The notes below the pieces were generated by a model. That model made no database searches and was not told where the DNA came from. It saw only the letters and a program-made list of their open reading frames with translations. DNA of 64,000 nt. Source: Bacillota bacterium. Lineage in GTDB: Bacteria; Bacillota; Clostridia; Acetivibrionales; DTU013. Location of the stretch: NCBI GenBank assembly GCA_023435745.1, contig JAEZMD010000018.1, forward strand, positions 310,001-374,000. The letters run 5' to 3'. The number at the start of each line of letters is the position of its first letter. Within the stretch, counting starts at the first letter, position 1. Made by a program: the position numbers and the translations under genes. Positions 1 through 8,585 of the stretch are shown one piece after another.

Positions 1-2736
1 CCAGACGTCGGTACCGGGATGTTGAGTCAAAACCATGACATCGGGACAAAAGGCTGGGTATGATGCCGTTTCTGTAATTTGGGCGTTGCGCATTCTGAAG
101 GGAAAGAACCTGAACCATTGTACCACTTCAGACTGTGAACCGAGAAAATCACGGGGAATGTCAAAGCAGGCAACGATTCGTTCAGGTGCAAGCGGATTAG
201 GCCTTGTGACACATAACCCGCTTCTGTCGTAAATGACGCCGTTTACTGAGATTTTTTCTTTGGAGTAATATGGCCTGAAGACTTCGGTAATCCTTGCTGT
301 TATTGCGTTTTCAGAGGAATTTCCGATAAGGATCAGGTTATTAGCATCAATTTCAGCCTCTGTCAGTTCTGTATCAGCCTTGACACAAAAGGAGCCTGTC
401 TTCACACCGATAGGGACAGACGTTGTCCAGGACCAGTCTGCAAGCTGTCTTGCGCCTGCTTCCAGAGCATCTTTTCGCTGTGAGTCCATTGTACCGTATA
501 CGATGATAAGCGGCTTCATGAATAGTCCTGCAACCCCGTCTCCATCATGTGAAGCAAGTCCGGTGCGACGGGTGCTTCCGTTAATCTTCCAGATACCTTC
601 TGAAATGAGATGAAAGCTGATATTTCCCGAGGAGGGATCAATTTCATGAGGCTGGTTGTCTATGGTAATCTTTGCAGGCTTCGAAAGATCGATGCCTGCA
701 AGTGCAAGGTCTATATCAAAGGCCCGGACCCGGTCCGTTGTAATCGTGAGTTCTGAATTACCCATGCGCTGCGCTTCTATCGTGCCCGGTTCGGGAAGGG
801 CGCGCGGGAAACTACCTGAAACATTAAGCTCCGCTTTTTTTAAAGGATAATCCAAATTGCCCGAGGTATCAAGTTCTGTAACGCTTATCCAGTATTTCTG
901 TCCGTACCGCACGGTTGGTATCCGGGCCTTGATATGCTCCGGCGAGGGATTGCGGACGAAGGATCTGAAAAATTCAAACAGCTTGCGGGGATCGGTGGTT
1001 CGGGACCATTCTGTCCATGCTGAATGACTGCCGCCCCGTATCTCGGTATAGGTAACAGGACTGCCTGCTTTTTCAAGCTTTGCGGCCGCTGATTTTTCCA
1101 TGTATATCGGAACGGTGGTGTCGTTATCTCCATGAACAATAAAGGTTCCGAGGTTACCGAGGTTGTCAAGCAGTTCATCTCCTGTCCATCCGCAGAACGG
1201 GGCAATGGCAGCGAAACGTTCGGGATAAAGCTGCCCTACTTTCCATGTTCCAAGGCCTCCCATCGAGGTCCCTGTAAGGTATACTTTGTCAGGATCAATT
1301 GGGTAGGCGGCCATTACCATGTCCATTACATCAAGAACGTCCTGTTCCGCGAGTGATTCATAATAGACATCGCCCCTACCGTATGCAGAAACAACTAACA
1401 GATCCTCCGGAGCAAGCTTTGCCAGATGAAGGGCTCCGTCATAATCATTTCCGCTGTATCCGTGCAGACATACAACCAGTCCATACTGCTTTTCCGGGTC
1501 ATAGCTTTGTGGAATATAGAGGCTATAGGGCTGAAGGCTATTATCGATCTGTGAACGGTAAGCCCATTGCCTGTATCCTGTAAGTGTACGGTATCCATCT
1601 TCGCCTGAATTTGCAGCATCCAGAATATCCCTAATAAATTTTACCGCATCTACTTTTAGTTCGTCTGAGATGAGTGACGAATGCAGCTTTCCTTCGAGGC
1701 GGTCTGCAAGAAAGGTCAGGCTTTCCGCTATATCGGGAGTATCTCGCAAACCTGAAGCAGATGGATATGGAGATCCAGATCCAGTCGCAAGTGCATATGA
1801 AGATGCAAATTCGCGGGCTTCCAGTGCTACGGATGCAAAAATAGCTTCCGGATCCCCGACCAGGCACCTGGCATTAACGATATCCATCGCTTCAATCGTT
1901 TCATCGGATGAGGGAGAGGAAGCTGTTATTGTAAAGATTCCGGCCGCTCCTGCGGGAAGCGTGAATTCGGTTCTTTCATCCGTTCGGCCTGTGGCTTCGG
2001 CGATGATATTATTGTCCTGATCCAGAAGCTTAAAGAGTACAGGTACTTTGTCACCGGTCTGCGGGGAAAGGCTTGCCGTAAAGGAAATCGCCTGGCCGGG
2101 TTCGGCAAAACGGGAATCAAGTGTTAGGGATAATGATGCAGGACCGACGGAAGCAATATAATCTTTCTGCTGTTTTTCATCATAAAGCATTAGTGATGCG
2201 GCCCATTCACCGGATCCCTGGCATACCTTTGCAAGTATCCGGTTTTTTCCCTCTCTGAGGTGGACGCGCCTGACTGCGTCGTGTTGTGATATGGAACGAT
2301 GAGCGTGATCGTCAATAATAAGCTCGCCGTTCAGCCACAGTCTCAGTCCATCGTCAGAGCCTGCATGCAGAAACCATTCGCCACCCGTGGAATTGAATTC
2401 CGTAAAGATGTAGGCAAGGGACCATTCGGTATTGTTAAACAGCTTTCCAAGGTCCAGATAGCCGTTTGTGTGAGACGCTTGAATCCCTGCCTTATCCGCA
2501 GGCGCTTCTGAGTCCGGCGAGCTTAGGCTAGCTTCGCCACCGAATTCGTCAAGAAAGTCATATTTGAACCCCTGACATGAGCCGTCCTGTGATGAGGAAT
2601 TGGGATATTCCCCAAGGACAATCCACTCTGCGTCATCCAGTCCCATAGATGAATTTGTTGTAGCCGTACAGGAACTAAATAAAAAGAGAAACGTTATCAT
2701 AATGATGAAAATCAATACAGGTAATTTAAAATACAT
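1..2736 (-). CDS. Secreted PA14-like / alpha-beta hydrolase esterase lipoprotein (3' end beyond window)
   Basis: The reading frame is open for 912 codons from the ATG at 2736 down to base 1, so the C-terminus is missing. The start has a hydrophobic stretch followed by a lipobox-like SSC at about residues 21-23, suggesting a lipoprotein. Residues ~85-170 resemble a PA14-like carbohydrate-binding module (SDDGLRLWLNGELI). After a beta-rich linker comes an alpha/beta hydrolase: the nucleophile elbow GTSMGG lies near residue 489, an Asp in HGDND near 538 and a His in HSAWTEW near 571. This arrangement fits the COG4099 / PHB-depolymerase-like esterases that accompany carbohydrate-active enzymes; an extracellular carbohydrate esterase is my inference. 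About 340 further residues follow the hydrolase with no domain I recognise. The ribosome-binding site is a poor G-rich stretch. Confidence 0.8.
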   Translation of the reverse strand, partial: MYFKLPVLIFIIMITFLFLFSSCTATTNSSMGLDDAEWIVLGEYPNSSSQDGSCQGFKYDFLDEFGGEASLSSPDSEAPADKAGIQASHTNGYLDLGKLFNNTEWSLAYIFTEFNSTGGEWFLHAGSDDGLRLWLNGELIIDDHAHRSISQHDAVRRVHLREGKNRILAKVCQGSGEWAASLMLYDEKQQKDYIASVGPASLSLTLDSRFAEPGQAISFTASLSPQTGDKVPVLFKLLDQDNNIIAEATGRTDERTEFTLPAGAAGIFTITASSPSSDETIEAMDIVNARCLVGDPEAIFASVALEAREFASSYALATGSGSPYPSASGLRDTPDIAESLTFLADRLEGKLHSSLISDELKVDAVKFIRDILDAANSGEDGYRTLTGYRQWAYRSQIDNSLQPYSLYIPQSYDPEKQYGLVVCLHGYSGNDYDGALHLAKLAPEDLLVVSAYGRGDVYYESLAEQDVLDVMDMVMAAYPIDPDKVYLTGTSMGGLGTWKVGQLYPERFAAIAPFCGWTGDELLDNLGNLGTFIVHGDNDTTVPIYMEKSAAAKLEKAGSPVTYTEIRGGSHSAWTEWSRTTDPRKLFEFFRSFVRNPSPEHIKARIPTVRYGQKYWISVTELDTSGNLDYPLKKAELNVSGSFPRALPEPGTIEAQRMGNSELTITTDRVRAFDIDLALAGIDLSKPAKITIDNQPHEIDPSSGNISFHLISEGIWKINGSTRRTGLASHDGDGVAGLFMKPLIIVYGTMDSQRKDALEAGARQLADWSWTTSVPIGVKTGSFCVKADTELTEAEIDANNLILIGNSSENAITARITEVFRPYYSKEKISVNGVIYDRSGLCVTRPNPLAPERIVACFDIPRDFLGSQSEVVQWFRFFPFRMRNAQITETASYPAFCPDVMVLTQHPGTDVW

Positions 2737-2811
2737 ACTGCACCCCGCCACATTAATCATTAAAAATTACTATAATAAGGGTATCACGCCATGAATTACC
2801 TGTCAATGTGA

Positions 2812-3714
2812 TTATTTCTGCTGCTGAAGGGCATTCACTTTTTCCAGAGTCGGAGGATGCAAAGGTAACGGGAAAACACTACATGCGCAGGCGGCAGTTG
2901 CAGCGCCAAAGCTTACTGTTTCGTCGTCGTTCATATTCTGCAGTAAGGCGTATACACAACCGGCCTTGAAGCTGTCACCGGCGCCCAGGGTGCTCACCAC
3001 ATCGACGGTATAGGGCTTGAAATGCTTTACCTGCTGTCCTTTTCTACCATACATGATATCCCTTGCGCCAAGGGTGAAGATTACCAACCCCTCCGTATTG
3101 GCGATATACTTTTCAAACAGGGAGCTGCTGTCAGCGTCTTTGTAGTTTGAAGATGTGAACTCATTGGAAATCACATTGATGGCTGAGTATTGATGGAGCT
3201 CGCTGTCATAAGGGCAGTCGATGGTAACATAGGGTATGTTATTGGCCTTGCATATCCGTGCAACCTTAAGGGTCCGGTCTTCAAACCACGGGTCGATGCC
3301 TGCTACTTTAGAAGCTGTGATATCGGCTTCCAGAGGTTCATTCCACCGCTTCAGGCCGTCTGAATAATACTGGGCAAAGGTGCCGAAGGGGGTGCGGGTG
3401 TTTTTGTCGATCAGAACATAGTCCTCGAGACCTTCATAATCGGCTTCAAAAAATAACCGGGAGGTATCAACTGATTTATCCTGATAAAATTTGACGATTT
3501 GCGGGTAGGTGTTCGTTCCCATATAGGTGCCGTCCATAATGACGCTGCAGCCGTAGCTTGCCAGCACGGTGGCGCAGGTTCCGGTTTCTCCGCCGGGGAG
3601 GCGGTATTTTTGTATGATTTCCCCGTAAGTGTCCGGCGCCGGATATGCATCCCTTAAAAGAAAGCTGTTGGTTATCAGAATCATCCCGTACAAATACGCG
3701 TCATTTTTCTTCAT
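2812..3714 (-). CDS. PfkB-family carbohydrate kinase
   Basis: A 300-residue ribokinase-like sugar kinase that would phosphorylate a sugar or nucleoside with ATP in the cytosol. The C-terminal PfkB signature STLGAGDSFKAG (about residues 241-252) carries the catalytic Asp and the anion-hole GAG. An N-terminal glycine pair (LPGGETGTCA) matches the substrate-lid region. I chose the ATG at 3714 because AGGAG lies seven bases upstream; the GTG at 3720 would sit one base from that site. The substrate cannot be read from sequence. It sits between an esterase and a SUMF1-like gene on the other strand, so context does not help. Confidence 0.85.
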   Translation of the reverse strand: MKKNDAYLYGMILITNSFLLRDAYPAPDTYGEIIQKYRLPGGETGTCATVLASYGCSVIMDGTYMGTNTYPQIVKFYQDKSVDTSRLFFEADYEGLEDYVLIDKNTRTPFGTFAQYYSDGLKRWNEPLEADITASKVAGIDPWFEDRTLKVARICKANNIPYVTIDCPYDSELHQYSAINVISNEFTSSNYKDADSSSLFEKYIANTEGLVIFTLGARDIMYGRKGQQVKHFKPYTVDVVSTLGAGDSFKAGCVYALLQNMNDDETVSFGAATAACACSVFPLPLHPPTLEKVNALQQQK

Positions 3715-3963
3715 ATTCACGCTCCTGTATTTTCTTCACGCGACTTTGCCTTCCGCGTAAGCATTTAAAGCTTTTACAATCGGGGTGGTTTCAGTACAAA
3801 AAAATAGACCCCAGCGAACCTTTCTTAGGCATTCTCTGGAATTTGTTTCCATTGTACAAAAACCTGTTGGATTTCACAATGCGCATAACAAGAAAATATG
3901 CGAGTTTATGTTTCGCAGACTCATTCAATTGATGCTTTTCTTTAAATTGCATTTATTTTAATA

Positions 3964-4004
3964 CAAGAGAACCGTCCCCCCACTTCCGAAATTAATCCTT
4001 GTAT
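3964..4004. repeat. Short repeat-like motif (CAAGAGAACCGTCCCC) with flanking inverted heptamers
   Basis: ATACAAG at 3961-3967 is mirrored by CTTGTAT at 3998-4004, and the sequence between begins with AGAGAACCGTCCCC. Very similar words recur in intergenic REP-like elements of clostridial genomes, but I see only one copy here, so its identity as a mobile repeat is a guess. The rest of 3720-4030 shows nothing else I can name. Confidence 0.3.
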
Positions 4005-4033
4005 GTTATATTAATTTGGGGAAGGTGATGTTT

Positions 4034-4141
4034 TTGGCTATTGTCACGATTTCAAGGCTGGGTTTCAGCGGGGAAGAAGAGGTAAATGAATTTAACAGGA
4101 GTAAAAGCGATTCTGTTCAGGAGGGCTACATAAATGAGTGA
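4034..4141 (+). pseudogene. N-terminal fragment resembling cytidylate-kinase-like proteins
   Basis: A 35-codon frame starts at TTG 4034, with an AAGG eight bases upstream. It encodes MAIVTISRLGFSGEEE, which looks like the first strand and P-loop region of cytidylate-kinase-like (AAA_26) proteins, usually MAIITISRxxGSGG. The P-loop Gly/Lys pattern is lost and the frame stops after 35 residues against roughly 200 normally. It overlaps the start of the SUMF1-like gene by eight bases. It is either a decayed remnant or a short translated leader for the next gene. Confidence 0.35.
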
Positions 4142-4931
4142 AAATTTATCCATAACCCTATGCCGTGTGCCAGGTATCTCAAATTTTCCTGCCGGTATCT
4201 GTGACGACGGAGTTTGTACTTCAGTAAATTATCCTTATTATATTGCAGCCACGCCAATAACATACAACCTCTGGGCTGAAGTTTACATTTGGTCAGCCGG
4301 TTATGGATTTTTTTTTGAAAACAAAGGAGAAATAGGTAGCACAGGCTCCGGAAGTAAACAGCAGCCTGTTACTTCTATAAGCTGGATAGATGCGGTTGTC
4401 GGATGCAATGCGCTGACGGAATATTTCAATGTGAGAAACAATGATACCATGTCTTTTGCTTATAAATACAATGGAGATCCGGTGCGCGACTCACGTGATG
4501 CAAATGCTTCTGCAATTGACGGTTTAAGCATGGATGCAGGAGCAAACGGTTTCCGTTTACCGACAAGTATGGAATGGGAACTGGCCGCAAAATATATAGA
4601 TGGTATCAATTGGTGCCCGGGCAATCATGTAAGTGGTACAAACGAGAATTATCAGAATAAGGACGCAACTACGGAAGCTGCATGGTATGAGGATAACAGC
4701 GCTGGAACCACTCATCCGGTCGGACTCTTAAAACCAAACCCCTTAGGCATATATGATATGTCCGGTAATGTATGGGAATGGTGCTTTGACAAATATGGTG
4801 ATTTTCATCGTGTTGCACGAGGGGGAAGCTGCTATGATATTGCGTTTGTTCTGCAGACCGGCTTTGCAATCAGCTGCGGACCGGGATACACTCATAATAG
4901 CTTTGGATTCCGACCTGTCAGAACGATTTAG
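4134..4931 (+). CDS. SUMF1 / formylglycine-generating-enzyme-fold protein
   Basis: A 265-residue protein of the FGE-sulfatase superfamily, with typical blocks: YYIAATPITYNLWAEV, PVTSISWIDAV, GFRLPTSMEWELAAK, LGIYDMSGNVWEWC, VARGGS and the terminal FGFRPVR. True formylglycine-generating enzymes use two cysteines five residues apart near the C-terminus. Here the corresponding stretch has one Cys in GGSCYD and the next only in AISCGPG, so sulfatase activation is doubtful and another role of this fold is likely. No signal peptide is seen. An AGGAGG lies about eight bases before the ATG. The 3' end abuts an HPRT fragment, and no sulfatase gene is nearby. Confidence 0.85.
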   Translation: MSENLSITLCRVPGISNFPAGICDDGVCTSVNYPYYIAATPITYNLWAEVYIWSAGYGFFFENKGEIGSTGSGSKQQPVTSISWIDAVVGCNALTEYFNVRNNDTMSFAYKYNGDPVRDSRDANASAIDGLSMDAGANGFRLPTSMEWELAAKYIDGINWCPGNHVSGTNENYQNKDATTEAAWYEDNSAGTTHPVGLLKPNPLGIYDMSGNVWEWCFDKYGDFHRVARGGSCYDIAFVLQTGFAISCGPGYTHNSFGFRPVRTI

Positions 4932-4942
4932 AACAATTTACC

Positions 4943-5256
4943 ATGAGCGAATTCGCATTAATAAGGACCTGGATATGAATATTACGGGCAGACATGTACT
5001 CTTACTTGAAGATAATATCAGCACAGGTCTGATCATAGGCTATCTGGTTCAGAATATGGAGGCCAGACAGCCGGCAAGCATAAAAGTCTGTACATTGCTG
5101 GACTGTCCCGCAAAGAGGCTGATGAATATACCGCTGGCATATGTGGGATTTCAGGTGCCGGATATTCCAATGGTGGGCTATGGTAACGATTATATGCAGG
5201 AATACCGTCATCTTCCGTATATCGCGGAGTTCAGCGAGGAGGAATACCGGAGTTGA
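4943..5256 (+). pseudogene. 5'-truncated hypoxanthine-guanine phosphoribosyltransferase
   Basis: Beginning a dozen bases after the SUMF1-like stop, a frame reads RINKDLDMNITGRHVLLLED and then the C-terminal half of HPRT: the PRPP loop region (EDNISTG, family EDIIDTG), VCTLLDCPAKR, YVGFQVPDIPMVGYGND and YRHLPYI. Roughly 90 of about 180 residues are present and the purine-binding N-terminal half is absent. The PRPP loop has Ser where the family has Asp, so even a peptide started at ATG 4975 should be inactive. The frame runs back into the SUMF1-like gene out of register, showing a junction. Its last four bases overlap the TTG start of the next gene, so it may still supply translational coupling. 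Confidence 0.75.
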
Positions 5257-6503
5257 AATATACATACAAGCATACGCTTCGCGCCTGCTACACCGGATTT
5301 ATCACGCAGGCGATTGTCAACAACCTGGCGCCGCTTTTGTTCATTGTTTTTCAAGACAAATACAACATTTCCTTTGAAATGGCTGGACGGCTTATACTGA
5401 TTAACTTCGGGACGCAGATCGCCGCGGACTATATTGCCGCAAGATATGCCGACAGGATTGGATATCGCAGGGCTGCAGTACTGGCGCACCTTTTTTGTGC
5501 AGTCGGACTGATATCTCTTGGCGTTTTGCCTGGAATTCTGCCTGATCCGTATACCGGCCTGATGATCGCAGCGGTGATATACGCCGCAGGCGGCGGGTTT
5601 ATCGAAGTGCTGATCAGTCCCATTGTGGACTCTCTGCCTGGGGATGCAAAAGCTTCTGCTATGAGCCTTGTTCATTCCTTTTACTCTTGGGGGCAGATGG
5701 CCGTCGTTTTGATTACGACTCTGTTGCTGAAGGCTTTGGGAACGGATATATGGTTTATTCTGCCTGTGATGTGGTCGCTGATCCCTATATACAATCTGTT
5801 TCAGTTTCTGAAGGTTCCCCTGATGCCCGCGATGCCGGAGGAAGAGAAGACACCAGTCAGAGAGCTGTTCAAGACCAGGACCTTTGTACTTGCGCTGATC
5901 CTGATGATGTGCGCGGGATCCTCCGAACTGACAATGTCCCAGTGGTCGTCGCTTTTCGCGGAGAAAGGGCTTCAGGTGCCGAAAATGCTTGGTGATCTGC
6001 TCGGGCCGTTCCTATTTGCACTTTTTATGGGACTTGGGCGGACGCTATACGGAGCCTTTGGGCACAAAATAAATTTGAGAAGCGCATTGGTCGTATCCGG
6101 TGTGCTTTGTGTGGCCTGCTATGCGGTTACCATATTCGTGCAGAACCCGATCGTATCACTCCTGGGCTGCGCCGTCTGCGGATTATCGGTAAGCCTGATG
6201 TGGCCGGGAACAGTGAGCCTCACTGCTGAGGCATGGCCCAAAGGAGGAACAGCTATGTTTGGACTGCTTGCCATATTTGGTGATCTGGGCGCCTCCGTCG
6301 GCCCGTGGCTGGCAGGTCTGGTTTCGGATCTTACCCTGCAGGCGCAGGATCTGGTCAATATTGGACAGGCTTATGGACTGAATCCGGATCAGCTAGGTCT
6401 GAAGGCAGGCTTGCTGTCAGCTTTAGTATTTCCAATCATGCTCACTGTGGGAGTGTCTATGTTGAAGAAGAGGGCACTTCACTCCAATACGTCTAGTTCG
6501 TAA
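5253..6503 (+). CDS. Major facilitator superfamily transporter
   Basis: A 416-residue inner-membrane transporter with about twelve hydrophobic segments, two six-helix halves and a central cytoplasmic loop (residues ~190-205, PAMPEEEKTPVREL). The loop after helix 2 has the shortened A-motif-like ARYADRIGYRR typical of MFS. It starts at TTG 5253 with GAGGAGG ten bases upstream, overlapping the HPRT remnant. The fold resembles sugar/FucP-like clostridial MFS proteins, but no substrate can be assigned. Several Gly-rich helices (GDLGASVGPWLAGL) are intact, so the gene looks functional despite the broken gene before it. Confidence 0.85.
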   Translation: MKYTYKHTLRACYTGFITQAIVNNLAPLLFIVFQDKYNISFEMAGRLILINFGTQIAADYIAARYADRIGYRRAAVLAHLFCAVGLISLGVLPGILPDPYTGLMIAAVIYAAGGGFIEVLISPIVDSLPGDAKASAMSLVHSFYSWGQMAVVLITTLLLKALGTDIWFILPVMWSLIPIYNLFQFLKVPLMPAMPEEEKTPVRELFKTRTFVLALILMMCAGSSELTMSQWSSLFAEKGLQVPKMLGDLLGPFLFALFMGLGRTLYGAFGHKINLRSALVVSGVLCVACYAVTIFVQNPIVSLLGCAVCGLSVSLMWPGTVSLTAEAWPKGGTAMFGLLAIFGDLGASVGPWLAGLVSDLTLQAQDLVNIGQAYGLNPDQLGLKAGLLSALVFPIMLTVGVSMLKKRALHSNTSSS

Positions 6504-6540
6504 AAAGCGCGTAATGCATTTGCGCTGATATAGTATCGGA

Positions 6541-6700
6541 TGAGCAAAGTTTTCGTTTGTGTTCAGACATAAGCTAACGGGTGAGTAAAAATTTCGATTG
6601 TGTTTAATATTTTAGAAAATATACTTATAAAACTTGAACACTAACGCTAATTTTGCTCATAAAACGGCGAAAACCTGAACACAATCGAAATTTTTACTCA
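6541..6700. repeat. Four-copy 24-bp motif in inverted orientation (MITE-like)
   Basis: Four related 24-base units occur: 6541-6564 and 6582-6605 on the plus strand, 6636-6659 and 6677-6700 on the minus strand. The consensus starts TGAGYAAAAxTTxxG and ends TTxGTGTT. The 6582 and 6677 units match at 23 of 24 positions, so the DNA could form a long cruciform. There is no ORF inside. This fills most of the gap between the MFS gene and the GH43 gene. Confidence 0.75.
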
Positions 6701-6825
6701 TTTTTACCTCAAAAATTGGCAAGCATTGAACACCTTCACAATTTTGTACATTTCTAACTGCAGTCAAGCTAAATGGAAGTATCCGGACATGGTTATCACA
6801 GGTCTAGATCATTTTGAACCGGTAT

Positions 6826-6863
6826 AAAAAAAGATTGCCCCAGTTACCAGGCAATCTTTTTTT
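6826..6863. terminator. Bidirectional intrinsic terminator
   Basis: A perfect 14-bp inverted repeat (arms 6826-6839 and 6850-6863) with a 10-base loop, A-rich on one side and T-rich on the other. It can stop transcription from the MFS gene and from the convergent GH43 gene. Confidence 0.9.
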
Positions 6864-6911
6864 CTTTATTTATAAATGAGTTTGCAATGTGCCCTATATC
6901 AATTCTTATTT

Positions 6912-8546
6912 TCAAACCTCACGGTACTCGAAGAAATCAAAATCCGCATACTTTTCTCTGGTATGTGAATCCTGCGCGAACATACCCACAAAGGTTCCAG
7001 TGAATTCGCCGTAGTCAACTGCCTCATCAGAAAGAGTTGTCATGTCAAAAACAGGTCCCAGCTTTTCGAAATGATCGCCGTCCGTGCTGAATAAGAATTG
7101 CAGCTTATCTGTCATGATTTCCGCTCTCAAATAAACTGGGGCATCCTTTTCTACAACTGCAAGGGCGTTTTCGCCGTTTGTATATTCTTTATTCACATAC
7201 CCGCTTATGGCGACAACATTCCTGTCCAGCTCCTCATTGTAAGTTTTGTATATGCTGTAGAAATTGGAGGGCTCATAATAGCAGGTAATTCCGGCAAGGT
7301 GCCGGTAATAATCGGCGGCAAAATCCAGCTTGGCAGTTACCACGGCATTGAAAGCTGTCAACCGGCGGGCTATCAGGCTGGGATGGTGGTTGCTGGTCAG
7401 TGATTCGCGTCCGCGCAGGCGCAGATAGCCGGGACGGGATGTCAGGTCCGCCCAGTCGGGGGTAATTTCATTACGCGGAGTGCTGAAATGGAGATTCATC
7501 TCAGGACTGTCAAAATCGTCGCGAGGGTCTTCCTTTGGAAATGGGTGAGGCGGAAGATCAGGGGCCGGTGTAGTGTCTTTGGCGATATTTGTACCATCAG
7601 TCATACGCAGCCAGCCGTCGTCAGTCCATTCAACCTGCTGGATAGCAGTTTCACGGCCGAGCACGCACCTTTTCTGCGGCATGACAGGCCGGCCGCACAG
7701 GTGCGCAATATACCACTGCCCTGTTTGTGTTTCCACAAGCGACCCATGTCCGGCTTTTTGAATGATAACGTCCGGGTTGTATAAATGAGTCATGGCATAA
7801 TTTACTACGGGATCCATGGCAAAATCCTGAGAATTGGAGGTGATAATAGGATTGTGCGGACAGCTTTCATAGGGCCCCGTGATCTCTCTTGAACGGAGCA
7901 GTGCAACACAATGACCGTATCCTGTGCCTCCTTCTGCAGTTATCAGGTAATACCAGCCGTTACGCTTATAAATGTGAGGCGCTTCGGTAAAGCCTCGTTC
8001 CGTTGCTCCATAAGTCAGACGAACCGGGGCTCCGATGAGCTTTTTCTGCTTTGGACAATATTCCTGCAAAACGATTGGGCGTTTAGTCTCATGTCCCGGG
8101 CGGAAATCTCTTTCCTGATTGCTAACCCATTTTCTGCCGTCGTCATCATGGAACAGGGATGCGTCGAATCCGCTGGAATTTATATAGACAGGATCGCTCC
8201 ACGGACCGTGTATGCTGTCGGACCATATCAGGAAGTTGTCCACATCAAATTGCAGGCGGTTCGAGTTATAAACGTTTGAATAGAGCACATAAAAGAGTTC
8301 CTCTTCTTCGCACCAGGTAAGGCACGGAGCCCATACGCCTTTCGATGGCTGCAGGCGGGATAAATCGATATGACGTTTTGTTTTCAGTGCATAATCGATC
8401 AGTTTCCAGTGCACCAGATCCTTTGAGTGGTAAATGGGTATGCCCGGGAACCATTCAAAGGTAGAGGTGGCAATATAGTAATCATCGCCGGCGCGGATAA
8501 TGGCCGGATCGGGATTAAAACCTGGAAGTATTGGATTTTTTATCAT
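6912..8546 (-). CDS. Glycoside hydrolase family 43 beta-xylosidase / arabinofuranosidase
   Basis: A 544-residue cytoplasmic enzyme (no signal peptide) of GH43, most like the XynB-type beta-xylosidases. The five-bladed propeller has the three expected acids: Asp13 in FNPDPAI (general base), Asp128 in FDASLF (pKa modulator) and Glu188 in TEAPHIYK (general acid). Residues ~330-544 form the C-terminal beta-sandwich seen in xylosidases. It would split short xylo- or arabino-oligosaccharides after uptake. A good AGGAG precedes the ATG. The dehydrogenase gene lies 39 bases upstream on the same strand and is followed by a ROK repressor, consistent with a pentose-inducible operon. Confidence 0.92.
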   Translation of the reverse strand: MIKNPILPGFNPDPAIIRAGDDYYIATSTFEWFPGIPIYHSKDLVHWKLIDYALKTKRHIDLSRLQPSKGVWAPCLTWCEEEELFYVLYSNVYNSNRLQFDVDNFLIWSDSIHGPWSDPVYINSSGFDASLFHDDDGRKWVSNQERDFRPGHETKRPIVLQEYCPKQKKLIGAPVRLTYGATERGFTEAPHIYKRNGWYYLITAEGGTGYGHCVALLRSREITGPYESCPHNPIITSNSQDFAMDPVVNYAMTHLYNPDVIIQKAGHGSLVETQTGQWYIAHLCGRPVMPQKRCVLGRETAIQQVEWTDDGWLRMTDGTNIAKDTTPAPDLPPHPFPKEDPRDDFDSPEMNLHFSTPRNEITPDWADLTSRPGYLRLRGRESLTSNHHPSLIARRLTAFNAVVTAKLDFAADYYRHLAGITCYYEPSNFYSIYKTYNEELDRNVVAISGYVNKEYTNGENALAVVEKDAPVYLRAEIMTDKLQFLFSTDGDHFEKLGPVFDMTTLSDEAVDYGEFTGTFVGMFAQDSHTREKYADFDFFEYREV

Positions 8547-8585
8547 ATCACTTTTCTCCTGTCAAAATCTTTCTAGGTACAAATA

